Shown piece after piece: positions 33,239-40,625 of a DNA stretch of 40,682 nt. The stretch's first letter is position 1; each line of letters starts with the position of its first letter. Origin of the DNA: Coriobacteriia bacterium. Lineage in GTDB: Bacteria; Actinomycetota; Coriobacteriia; Anaerosomatales; SLCP01. Both the position numbers and the translations under genes were made by a program. The stretch is taken from the NCBI GenBank assembly GCA_014859265.1, contig JACUUN010000010.1, positions 1-40,682 on the forward strand, given 5' to 3'. Under the pieces are notes generated by a model, which saw only the letters and a list, made by a program, of their open reading frames with translations, was not told where the DNA came from and did not search any database.

Positions 33239-33943
33239 ATGAGCGACCCGTACGCCGACCCGTACTACCCGGTCTTCCTCAACCTGCGGGGCCGCCTCGC
33301 GGTGGTAGTGGGCGGCGGTTCTGTCGCCGAGCGTAAGATCACGACGCTGCTCGAGTACGGCGCGGACGTCGTGTGCGTCGCCCCCCTCGTCACGCCCGGC
33401 ATCGAAGCGCTGGTCGTGCAGGGACTGATAGAGCACCAGGACCGCGGCTACGTGCGGGGTGACCTCGCCGGCGCGTTGATCGTCGTCTGCGCGACAGATT
33501 CCACCGAGGTGAACCGTGCGGTCTACCAGGAGGCCGAGGGCCAGGGCTGCCTCGTCAACGTGGTGGACGTCCCCGAGCTCTGCAACTTCATCGTTCCCTC
33601 CATCGTGAAGCGGGGGCCGCTCCAGATCGCCATCTCAACCGCTGGCGCCGCTCCGGCGGTCGCCAAGCGCATCCGGTGCGATCTCGAGGAGCAATACGGT
33701 CAGGAGTGGGAGTGCTACGTCCGGCTGCTGGGCCAGGTGCGCTCTCTTATCCTCGACCGTGTCCCCGGGGGCGAGCCGGTGCGCAAGCCAATCTTCGAAG
33801 CGATTGCCGCATCAGACCTCTTCGAGCGCGTGATGGGCGGCGTGTGTCCGGACCCCGAGGATGTCTTCCGCGAATTCGTTCCGGCCGGCGCTGTTCCCCT
33901 GGTGCCACAAGGCGATGTATCCGCGCCCCCCGAGGGCGGCTGA
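33239..33943 (+). CDS. Precorrin-2 dehydrogenase (siroheme synthase N-terminal type)
   Basis: A 234-residue NAD-dependent enzyme of the CysG N-terminal/Met8/SirC family. Visible: YYPVFLNLRGRLAVVVGGGSVAERKITTLLEYGADVVCVAP (Rossmann turn GGGSVAERK, about 25-33), VVCATDSTEVNRAVY, LVNVVDVPELCNFIVPSIVKRGPLQIAISTAGAAPAVAKRIR. It oxidises precorrin-2 to sirohydrochlorin, and may also insert iron as Met8 does. The last 40 residues are a non-conserved tail. It supplies the siroheme that AhbA/B/C/D use for heme. ATG is 7 bases after the preceding stop. Confidence 0.94.
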   Translation: MSDPYADPYYPVFLNLRGRLAVVVGGGSVAERKITTLLEYGADVVCVAPLVTPGIEALVVQGLIEHQDRGYVRGDLAGALIVVCATDSTEVNRAVYQEAEGQGCLVNVVDVPELCNFIVPSIVKRGPLQIAISTAGAAPAVAKRIRCDLEEQYGQEWECYVRLLGQVRSLILDRVPGGEPVRKPIFEAIAASDLFERVMGGVCPDPEDVFREFVPAGAVPLVPQGDVSAPPEGG

Positions 33944-33944
33944 G

Positions 33945-34766
33945 GTGTTCTCCGGCGCTCATGCCGTCGTCACCGGCGGCAGCAGCGGTATCGGCCTTGC
34001 GTGCGCCGAGGCGCTCGCTGCGCGCGGCTCCCACGTTGCGCTGATCGCCCGCAACCCCGCCAAGCTCGAGCGCGCAAAGGCCACCGTGGAGGCGTGTCGT
34101 CGCGACCCGTCGCAGCGCGTAGCCATCGCAAGCGCCGACCTCTCCGACCTCGAGGCTGCCCGCGAGGCGTTCGATGCGCTTGCTGTAGAGGGGTTTGTGC
34201 CCGACATCCTGGTCAACAGTGCGGGCGTGATTCTGCCCGGCGAGTTCGTGACGATGCCCTTCGAGCATCTCGAGACGAACATGGCGTGCGGTTACTGGAG
34301 CGTAGTGAACCCGTGCAGGGTCGTAGCGCCGGGCATGATCGAGCGCGGGCGCGGTCACATCGTGAACGTCTCGTCGGTCGCCGGGTTCCTCGGCATCTAC
34401 GGCTACACTGGGTACGCGGCGGCGAAGTATGCGGTGCTGGGGTTCACCGAGGCGCTCCGTTTCGAGCTGCGACCGCATGGTATTTCGGTTTTCGTGGTGC
34501 TACCGCCCGACACCGACACGCCGGCGCTCGCGACCGAGCGCTCGATGCGGCCACCGGAGACCGACGTCATCGCCGGCAACATCAAGGCGATCGCGCCCGC
34601 CCGGGTTGCCGACGCGGTGCTTCGCGGTATCGAGCGGGGGAGGTTCCACATCATCCCGGACGCCACAAGCCGCTTCTACTTCCGGCTGAAGGGCCTGCTG
34701 CCCGAGGTGTTCTTCTGGATCGTGGACTCCGATGTGAAGAAAGCGCGGCGGGCGCATCGAGGCTAG
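33945..34766 (+). CDS. Short-chain dehydrogenase/reductase
   Basis: A classical SDR, about 273 residues from GTG 33945 (1 base after the previous stop, GAGGG about 10 bases before); ATG 33915 is an alternative overlapping the previous gene. It has TGGSSGIG (cofactor loop), NSAG (NNAG-type), catalytic Ser of VSSVAG, and YTGYAAAKYAV with YxxxK. Residue choice and the C-terminal RFHIIPDATSRFYFRLKGLLPEVFFWIVD resemble 3-ketodihydrosphingosine reductase-like SDRs, whose tails are membrane-associated. Substrate is unknown; a place in tetrapyrrole metabolism is only suggested by its neighbours. It may be a bystander. Confidence 0.88.
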   Translation: MFSGAHAVVTGGSSGIGLACAEALAARGSHVALIARNPAKLERAKATVEACRRDPSQRVAIASADLSDLEAAREAFDALAVEGFVPDILVNSAGVILPGEFVTMPFEHLETNMACGYWSVVNPCRVVAPGMIERGRGHIVNVSSVAGFLGIYGYTGYAAAKYAVLGFTEALRFELRPHGISVFVVLPPDTDTPALATERSMRPPETDVIAGNIKAIAPARVADAVLRGIERGRFHIIPDATSRFYFRLKGLLPEVFFWIVDSDVKKARRAHRG

Positions 34767-34880
34767 CGCAGCCCGGTGACCGGCGGAACCTGCGGCGACA
34801 GCGGCAAGTAGCGGGGTTTTCGCGTGCCGTACGGAGTTCACCAGGCCGTTGCCGAGAAGCCCCGACAGGGTTTCCCGTAT

Positions 34881-34910
34881 TTGATTGAAGGACCTTAAGA
34901 ATGGTAGAAT
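34881..34910 (+). promoter_or_regulatory. Promoter upstream of hemA
   Basis: TTGATT (34881-34886) and TAGAAT (34905-34910) are 18 bases apart, with TGG just before the -10 (extended -10). It lies in the 295-base gap between the SDR and hemA, and would start a transcript with a leader of about 145 bases. The earlier part of the gap (34767-34880) shows no gene or terminator that I can support. Confidence 0.7.
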
Positions 34911-34916
34911 CACCGG

Positions 34917-35022
34917 TGTTCAGGCAACGTGCAGAAGGTGCGTGATCAAGTGTGTCGCATGCGTCACATCGCCCTCGCCGGGCTTGTTTGCCTGAACAAC
35001 ACGCACCGCTCCGGCGAGGGCG
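34917..35022 (+). promoter_or_regulatory. Structured hemA leader with interleaved inverted repeats
   Basis: Two perfect inverted repeats interlock. Arm A1 TGTTCAGGCAA (34917-34927) pairs with A2 TTGCCTGAACA (34988-34998); arm B1 CGCCCTCGCCGG (34970-34981) pairs with B2 CCGGCGAGGGCG (35011-35022). The order A1-B1-A2-B2 allows a pseudoknot or a switch between two folds. A near-palindrome, TGTGTCGCATGCGTCACA (34951-34968), lies between A1 and B1. The region is downstream of the promoter and upstream of hemA, so a cis-acting RNA controlling the first committed enzyme of tetrapyrrole synthesis is plausible. No cobalamin-riboswitch box is visible. Confidence 0.65.
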
Positions 35023-35061
35023 TACCCATGCCACCTATCTCGTGAGGCGAGTCTCCACACG

Positions 35062-36438
35062 ATGCACCTGACTCTCGTGGGCCTGAGCCACAAGACCGCG
35101 CCGGTCGAGATACGCGAGAAGCTGACCTTTCCCGCTCACCGGCAGGAGGAGGCGCTCTCGCTTCTCCTCTCGACCCCCGACGTCGCCGAGGCGGTCGTGC
35201 TCTCCACCTGTAACCGCACGGAGATCTACGCCGTGACGGTGGCCGGATCGGATGGTCCCGGAGCCATCGTCGACTTCCTCGCTGACTACCACGATCTGGA
35301 CCGCCACGAGCTCGTTCGCTACCTGTACTTTTCCGAGGGCGAGGCGGTGGTGCGCCACCTCTTCCGCGTGGTCGCCTCCCTCGACTCGATGGTCATCGGC
35401 GAGGCGCAGATCCTCGGCCAGGTCAAAGAGGCCTACGAGTACGCATTCGCTAACGACTCGGCGGGCCGAATCTTCAACAAACTCTTCCGCCAGAGCTTCG
35501 AGGTCGGCAAGCGGGTCCGCAGCGAGACCGACATCGGGGAGAGTGCCGTCTCGATCAGCTACGCAGCCGTCGAGCTGGCCAAGAAGGTCTTCGACAACCT
35601 CGAAGGCCGCACAGTGCTTATCCTCGGCGCTGGCAAGATGAGCGAGCTGACCGCCAAACATCTCGTCTCCAACGGCGTCAAGACGGTGCTCGTCGCGAAC
35701 CGCACCTACGAGCGTGCCGAGGAGCTCGCATGCCGCTTCTGCGGCCTGGCGATTCGCTACGACGAGCTTTTCGAGCGCATGCGCGAAGCCGACATCGTGA
35801 TCTCGTCGACCGCCGCGACCCATTATGTGGTGACCAAGGACAAGGTTGCCGCGGCGATGCGAAGCCGCAAGGGCCAGCCGCTTTTCCTCATCGACATCGC
35901 TGTGCCGCGCGACATCGACCCGGACATCAACGATCTGGACGACGTCTTCCTCTACGACATCGATGACCTCAGCGGCGTGGTGGAGTCCAACCTCGAGGAG
36001 CGCATGCGCGAGGCGCGCCGCGCCGAGGAGATCATCGCCGAGGAGATGGTGGCCTTCGAGCGTTGGATCGAGTCGATGGAGGTCGTGCCGACAGTAGCGG
36101 CCATCCGCGCCAAGGCCGAGCAGGTCCGCTCCGCCGAGCTCGAGAAGGCGCTCAAGCGCCTGGGCGGGCTCTCGGAAAAGGAGCTCAAGACCATCGACGC
36201 GCTGACGACCTCGATCGTAAACAAGATGCTGCACGGTCCCACCGCGCGCTTGAAGATGGTTGCTGGCGAGAAGGACGGCTATACCTACGTCGAGACCGCG
36301 CGCTTCCTCTACGGTCTCGACGCGAATCCCGAAGGCAGGGCCACGCACGCGGGCCTCATCAAGTCGCTGTTCGGTCGCGCTGAGCGAGCCGCTGACAAGA
36401 GTACGCAGAACGAGATGGGAGACACGATTGGCTGTTAG
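35062..36438 (+). CDS. hemA: Glutamyl-tRNA reductase
   Basis: A 458-residue enzyme that reduces glutamyl-tRNA to glutamate-1-semialdehyde, the start of the C5 tetrapyrrole pathway. Catalytic Cys50 in LSTCNRTEIY, GLSHKTAPVEIREKL at the N-terminus, SMVIGEAQILGQVKEAYEYA, NADPH-binding VLILGAGKMSELTAKHLV, FLIDIAVPRDIDP and a C-terminal dimerisation helix region. The ATG lacks a close strong ribosome site (GAGG about 14 bases upstream), which fits translational control by the leader. A short frame ending at 35045 stops just before it. hemC overlaps its end by 11 bases. Confidence 0.98.
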   Translation: MHLTLVGLSHKTAPVEIREKLTFPAHRQEEALSLLLSTPDVAEAVVLSTCNRTEIYAVTVAGSDGPGAIVDFLADYHDLDRHELVRYLYFSEGEAVVRHLFRVVASLDSMVIGEAQILGQVKEAYEYAFANDSAGRIFNKLFRQSFEVGKRVRSETDIGESAVSISYAAVELAKKVFDNLEGRTVLILGAGKMSELTAKHLVSNGVKTVLVANRTYERAEELACRFCGLAIRYDELFERMREADIVISSTAATHYVVTKDKVAAAMRSRKGQPLFLIDIAVPRDIDPDINDLDDVFLYDIDDLSGVVESNLEERMREARRAEEIIAEEMVAFERWIESMEVVPTVAAIRAKAEQVRSAELEKALKRLGGLSEKELKTIDALTTSIVNKMLHGPTARLKMVAGEKDGYTYVETARFLYGLDANPEGRATHAGLIKSLFGRAERAADKSTQNEMGDTIGC

Positions 36439-37402
36439 CCGCGAAAAGCTCACAATCGGGACCCGGGGCAGCAAGCTCGCCCTGTGGCAGAGCAACCACA
36501 TCAAAGGCCGTCTCGAGGAGATCACTGGGCTGCCAGTCGAACTCAAGATCATCAAGACGACCGGCGACAAGATCCTCGACGTGCCGCTCGCCAAGGTCGG
36601 CGGCAAGGGACTCTTCACCAAGGAGATCGAGGTAGAGCTACTCGCCGGCACCGTTGATCTCGCGGTGCACTCGATGAAGGACGTCCCCACCGAGCTTCCC
36701 GGGGGCTGCATCATCGCCGCGACGCCCGAGCGCGTCGACCCGCGTGACGTCATCGTATCGGGTGACGACTACGACCTGGAAACGCTCCCGCAGGGCGCGC
36801 GTCTGGGCACCAGTAGCCTCCGCCGCCGCAGCCAGGTCCTCGCGCTCCGTCCCGACCTCGAGATCGTCGATGTGCGCGGCAACCTGGACACGCGAATGCG
36901 CAAGGCCGAGGAGGGCGAGGTCGACGCCGTCATCCTCGCGAGCGCAGGCATCACCCGCATGGGGTGGGCCGACCGCATCACCCACTTCATCGAGCCGGCA
37001 CAGATGGTTTCGGCTGTCGGGCAGGGTGCCATCGGTGTGGAGGTTCGCAACGACGACCCGTTCATGGCCGACGTGTGCGCTCAGCTCTGCCACGACGAGA
37101 CCTTCACGTGCGTGACCGCCGAGCGCGTGGTCATGCGTCAGCTCGAGGGCGGGTGCCAGGTGCCTATCGGCGCATACGCGCGCATCGAGAGTGACGTGCT
37201 CGTCATGGACGCGATCGTCGGTTCGGTGGACGGTGAGACGATTCTGCGCCACCGGGTCGAGGGCTCGCCGAAAGAGCCCGCGATGCTCGGTATGCGCATG
37301 GTCGACGCGCTGCTCGGCATGGGCGCATCGGCAATCCTCGAGCAGATCAGAGGAGCGGCAGACGCCGCGGGGGGCAGGGTGGACCGCCTGCTGGAGACAT
37401 GA
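36428..37402 (+). CDS. hemC: Porphobilinogen deaminase (hydroxymethylbilane synthase)
   Basis: About 324 residues from TTG 36428, set by GGGAGA 5 bases upstream and by the family start LTIGTRGSKLALWQ; the longer frame is hemA shadow. Further motifs: IIKTTGDKILDVPLAKVGGKGLFTKEIEVELL, AVHSMKDVPTELPGG, GTSSLRRRSQVL, IVDVRGNLDTRMRK, AVGQGAIGVEVR and EGGCQVPIG with the dipyrromethane-binding Cys at about 243. It links four porphobilinogens to hydroxymethylbilane. The next gene follows after 86 bases. Confidence 0.98.
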   Translation: MAVSREKLTIGTRGSKLALWQSNHIKGRLEEITGLPVELKIIKTTGDKILDVPLAKVGGKGLFTKEIEVELLAGTVDLAVHSMKDVPTELPGGCIIAATPERVDPRDVIVSGDDYDLETLPQGARLGTSSLRRRSQVLALRPDLEIVDVRGNLDTRMRKAEEGEVDAVILASAGITRMGWADRITHFIEPAQMVSAVGQGAIGVEVRNDDPFMADVCAQLCHDETFTCVTAERVVMRQLEGGCQVPIGAYARIESDVLVMDAIVGSVDGETILRHRVEGSPKEPAMLGMRMVDALLGMGASAILEQIRGAADAAGGRVDRLLET

Positions 37403-37488
37403 ACGTCTCCGCGAGCGTGCGCACCGCCCGGCAGCGGCTGCGTCAGATGACCGCGATCTGATTTGATTGGAACGGACAAGGAGGTCAG

Positions 37489-39027
37489 ATGGGTGCTCCC
37501 ATCGTCTACCTGATTGGCGCCGGCCCGGGTGACCCGGGTCTCATGACCGTCAAAGGGCTCGAGTGCCTGGCCAAGGCCGAGGTCGTCGTCTACGACTACC
37601 TGGCCAACCCACGCTTCCTCTCGGCGGCCGACCCGGATGCCGAGCTCATCTACGTCGGCAAGAGGGGCTTCTCCAAGCACGTCACGCAGGAGGAGATCAA
37701 CGCAATCCTCGTCGAGAAGGCGCTCGAGGACGGCGGCAAAGTCGTGGCGCGCCTCAAAGGCGGCGACCCGTTCATCTTCGGGCGCGGCGGCGAGGAGGCC
37801 CTCGCGCTCTACGACAACGAGATTCCCTTCGAGGTCGTTCCCGGCATCAGTAGCGGATACGCAGCACCGGCCTACGCGGGCATCCCCGTCACGCACCGGG
37901 GCATCACGACCGACTTGGCGTTCGTGACCGGTCACGAGGATCCCACCAAGGAGACGACCGACGTCAACTGGAAGCACCTCGCGACCGCCGTGGGCACCAT
38001 CTGCTTCTTCATGGGCATCAAGAACCTGCCCATCATAACCGAGCGGCTGATGACATTCGGCCGTTCGTCCGAGACCCCGGTCGCACTCATTCGCTGGGGC
38101 ACCACCCCGCGCCAGCAAACGCTCACCGGCACGCTCGCCGACATCGCCGAGAAGGCCGTGGCCGCGAAGTTCAAAGCCCCGGCAATCACTATCGTCGGCG
38201 AGGTCGTGCGCTTGCGCGAGCAACTGGCCTGGTTCGAGAACAAGCCGCTCTTCGGCAAGACGGTCATAGTCACGCGCTCGCGCACGCAGGCTTCCGATCT
38301 CTCCGAGCGTTTCATGGAGCTCGGCGCCGAGGTGCTTGAGTTCCCCACCATCAAGATCACCGACCCCGAGAAGTGGGACCCGGTCGATGAGGCCGTCCGC
38401 AACCTGGCGGTCTACGACTGGATCGTCTTCACCTCCGTGAACGGCGTCGACCAGTTCTTCGGCCGCATGGAGAGGATGGACGTCGATGCCCGTCAGTTCG
38501 CCGGGTGCCGGGTGGCCGCTATCGGGCCCGCGACCGCCGCGCGCTGCATGGGCCACGGCATCCGTCCCGACTACGTGCCCGACGAGTACGTGGCCGAGGG
38601 CGTTCTCGAGGGCTTCTGCGAGCGCGGCGTGGGCGAGGGTACGCGCCTCCTCATCCCGCGGGCGCTGGAAGCCCGCGAGGTGCTGCCGGACACATTGCGC
38701 GAGCGGGGCGCGATGGTCGACGTGGTCACCGTCTACCGCACCGTGCTCGGCGCCGGAGAGCAGAGCGTGCTCACGAGGTTGGCCGAGGGCACGGTCGACA
38801 TCATCACCTTCACTTCGTCGTCCACGGTCAAGAACTTCATGAAGCTGACCGAGGGCATGGGTATTGCAGCGACGATGGACCGTGTACTCATCGCGTCCAT
38901 CGGCCCCATCACCTCGGATACCGCGCGCAACCTCGGGCTTACCGTGGGCGTGGAGGCCGGGGAGCACACCATTCCGGGACTGGCCGACGCCGTCGTCGCG
39001 CACGTCGCGACGAAGGACGCCGGGTAG
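37489..39027 (+). CDS. cobA-hemD: Fused uroporphyrinogen-III C-methyltransferase and uroporphyrinogen-III synthase
   Basis: A 512-residue fusion. Residues 1 to about 245 are the SAM-dependent methyltransferase: YLIGAGPGDPGLMTVKGLECLAKAEVVVYDYL, VARLKGGDPFIFGRGGEEA (about 86-104), VVPGISSGYAAPAYAGIPVTHRGI and TITIVGEVVRLRE-like end. Residues about 255-512 are HemD: KTVIVTRSRTQASDLSERFMELGAEVLEFPTIKI, DWIVFTSVNGVDQFF, VAAIGPATA, LIPRALEAREVLPDTLRERGA, DIITFTSSSTVKNF and IASIGPITSDTARNLGL. It turns hydroxymethylbilane into precorrin-2 in two steps, steering flux to siroheme. Such fusions are common in anaerobes. AAGGAGG 4 bases before the ATG region. Confidence 0.97.
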   Translation: MGAPIVYLIGAGPGDPGLMTVKGLECLAKAEVVVYDYLANPRFLSAADPDAELIYVGKRGFSKHVTQEEINAILVEKALEDGGKVVARLKGGDPFIFGRGGEEALALYDNEIPFEVVPGISSGYAAPAYAGIPVTHRGITTDLAFVTGHEDPTKETTDVNWKHLATAVGTICFFMGIKNLPIITERLMTFGRSSETPVALIRWGTTPRQQTLTGTLADIAEKAVAAKFKAPAITIVGEVVRLREQLAWFENKPLFGKTVIVTRSRTQASDLSERFMELGAEVLEFPTIKITDPEKWDPVDEAVRNLAVYDWIVFTSVNGVDQFFGRMERMDVDARQFAGCRVAAIGPATAARCMGHGIRPDYVPDEYVAEGVLEGFCERGVGEGTRLLIPRALEAREVLPDTLRERGAMVDVVTVYRTVLGAGEQSVLTRLAEGTVDIITFTSSSTVKNFMKLTEGMGIAATMDRVLIASIGPITSDTARNLGLTVGVEAGEHTIPGLADAVVAHVATKDAG

Positions 39028-39078
39028 AGAGACAATGCGCGCCGTTGCCGGCGGCGCGACGAGAAAGGAACCGCACAC

Positions 39079-40356
39079 ATGATAGGTATCTCGAAACTCT
39101 ACTGCGGAGCCGTCGAGCCTGGTGACGTGCTGCGATACGACCGCGACTCGTCCAAGCTCCCGAGCGAGCTGCTCCAGTTCGCCCGAGACAAGAAGCCGGT
39201 CGTCGTCTGGAACTGCACCCAGCGCTGCAACCTCAAGTGCGTGCACTGCTACGCGCAGTCCGAGGACCGCGACTACGCGGGCGAGATGAGCACCGAGGAG
39301 GCCAAGGTCATGATCGACGACCTAGCCGAGTTCGGCGCGCCGGTCCTGCTCTTCTCGGGCGGCGAGCCCACCATCCGCAAGGACCTCGTCGAGCTCATGC
39401 ACTACGCCAAGGGCAGGGGCATGCGCGTGGTCATCTCCACCAACGGAACGCTCATCACCGCCGAGCGCGCGAAACAGTACGCCGAGGTCGGCCTCTCGTA
39501 CGTCGGCGTGTCGCTCGACGGCGGCAAGGAGACCCACGACAAGTTCCGCGGGCTGCCCGGCTCGTTCGAGAAGGCCATTGCGGGCATCCGCAACGCGCGC
39601 GATGCCGGCATCAAAGTCGGCCTGCGCATGACGATCAACAAGCGCAACTGGGCCGACATCCCGGAGATCTTCAAGGTCATGGAGGAGGAGAACATCCCCC
39701 GTGCCTGCTTCTACCACCTTGTCTACACCGGCCGCGGGTCCGAGCTCATGAAGGAGGATCTTGACCACGCCGAGACGCGCCAGGCCGTGCGCCTGATCAT
39801 GGATCACACTAAGGCGATGTTCGACAAGGGTCTCGAGCCCGAGGTTCTCACCGTGGACAATCACGCCGACGGTCCGTTCGTCTACATGGAGCTCCTGAAG
39901 GAGGACCCCGAGCGTGCCGAGGAGGTCCTGCAGCTCCTCCAGTGGAACCAGGGCAACTCCTCGGGCAACGGCATCGCCTGCGTCTCGTGGAACGGCGAGG
40001 TCTACCCCGACCAGTTCTGGCGCCACTTCTCGATGGGTAACGTGCGGCAGCGCCCGTTCTCCGAGATTTGGACGGATGTTTCCGGCGACACCGAGCAGAG
40101 CGAGCTCATGGCCAAGCTCAAGGACAAGCGCCCGCACGTGAAGGGACGTTGCGCCCGGTGCTCGTGGCTCTCGATCTGCGGCGGCAACTTCCGCGTGCGT
40201 GCCGAGGCCGCCACCGGCGACCTGTGGGAGCCCGATCCGGCTTGCTACCTCACCGACGAGGAGATCGGCCTGAACGAGCTCGCTGACATGGCGGATCGTA
40301 CCGAGGCCGAGCTGGCCATCGAGAGTGGCGTGCCGGTGGGTGGAGAGCAGGACTAG
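39079..40356 (+). CDS. ahbC: AhbC/NirJ1-like radical SAM enzyme of siroheme-dependent heme synthesis
   Basis: A 425-residue radical SAM protein. The motif CNLKCVHC gives Cys50, Cys54 and Cys57 for the SAM cluster; FSGGEPTIRKDL is the GGE motif. A SPASM-like tail holds Cys358, Cys361, Cys367 and Cys389 (GRCARCSWLSICGGNFRVRAEAATGD) for a second cluster. The N-terminus IGISKLYCGAVEPGD then SSKLPSELLQFARDKKPVVVWNCTQRCN is characteristic of NirJ1/AhbC, which removes acetate side chains of 12,18-didecarboxysiroheme. Neighbouring precorrin-2 and siroheme genes support this. AhbD, the sister enzyme, is the main alternative. ahbA, ahbB, ahbD, hemB and hemL are not in the window. GAAAGGAA precedes the ATG. 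Confidence 0.92.
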   Translation: MIGISKLYCGAVEPGDVLRYDRDSSKLPSELLQFARDKKPVVVWNCTQRCNLKCVHCYAQSEDRDYAGEMSTEEAKVMIDDLAEFGAPVLLFSGGEPTIRKDLVELMHYAKGRGMRVVISTNGTLITAERAKQYAEVGLSYVGVSLDGGKETHDKFRGLPGSFEKAIAGIRNARDAGIKVGLRMTINKRNWADIPEIFKVMEEENIPRACFYHLVYTGRGSELMKEDLDHAETRQAVRLIMDHTKAMFDKGLEPEVLTVDNHADGPFVYMELLKEDPERAEEVLQLLQWNQGNSSGNGIACVSWNGEVYPDQFWRHFSMGNVRQRPFSEIWTDVSGDTEQSELMAKLKDKRPHVKGRCARCSWLSICGGNFRVRAEAATGDLWEPDPACYLTDEEIGLNELADMADRTEAELAIESGVPVGGEQD

Positions 40357-40366
40357 CCCCGGGGCG

Positions 40367-40608
40367 CTATCGCGCGTCAGCGTAGGCGCGCAAGAACGCT
40401 TGGCGGTCGATGCCCGCGAGGGTGCAAGCGCGACGCAGCGTCGCACCCTTGATGGTCCGGTGGTTAGGGAGCGTCATCGTCGAAATGGTGCCCCCGGAAG
40501 CATTGCGGGCAGCGAGATGTGGTTGCCCGACCTGACAACTTCATAGCTGAGAGAGGTGAGCGTCCGGATGACGCGGTCGCGTGGGGCATCCGCCGGCCAC
40601 GCGTTCAC
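40367..40608 (-). pseudogene. HicA-type mRNA interferase toxin, frameshifted
   Basis: Read on the minus strand from GTG 40608, the frame gives VNAWPADAPRDRVIRTLTSLSYEVVRSGNHIS (HicA core with the catalytic GNH), then goes out of frame near 40510. In the neighbouring frame it continues ASGGTISTMTLPNHRTIKGATLRRACTLAGIDRQAFLRAYADAR to the stop at 40367, the usual HicA C-terminus with NH and TLR. A single missing base near 40510 explains both. Either a decayed toxin or a sequencing error. The frame upstream of the GTG is also open (GLRRTR), so the start may lie a little earlier. The usual HicB antitoxin is not seen within the window. Confidence 0.75.
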
Positions 40609-40625
40609 CCGAGTTCGACGGAGTC

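Noticed and set aside
34929-35045. Short frame as a true protein gene in the hemA leader
   Set aside because: No clear ribosome site at its GTG or ATG; kept only as a possible leader peptide within the hemA leader finding.
37399-37461. Twenty-residue frame overlapping the hemC stop (ATGA)
   Set aside because: It has no recognisable features and no separate ribosome site; chance overlap is as likely.
39037-39058. Hairpin CGCGCCG/CGGCGCG just before ahbC
   Set aside because: A 7-bp stem of pure G and C in GC-rich DNA, with no T run; too likely by chance to call regulatory.
37138-39246. Long 702-residue open frame on the minus strand opposite cobA-hemD and ahbC
   Set aside because: It is the antisense shadow of two well-supported genes in GC-rich DNA, and the protein is His/Arg/Gly/Asp-rich without family features. 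The same holds for long minus-strand frames opposite folP, folK, panB, nadB and ccmF.
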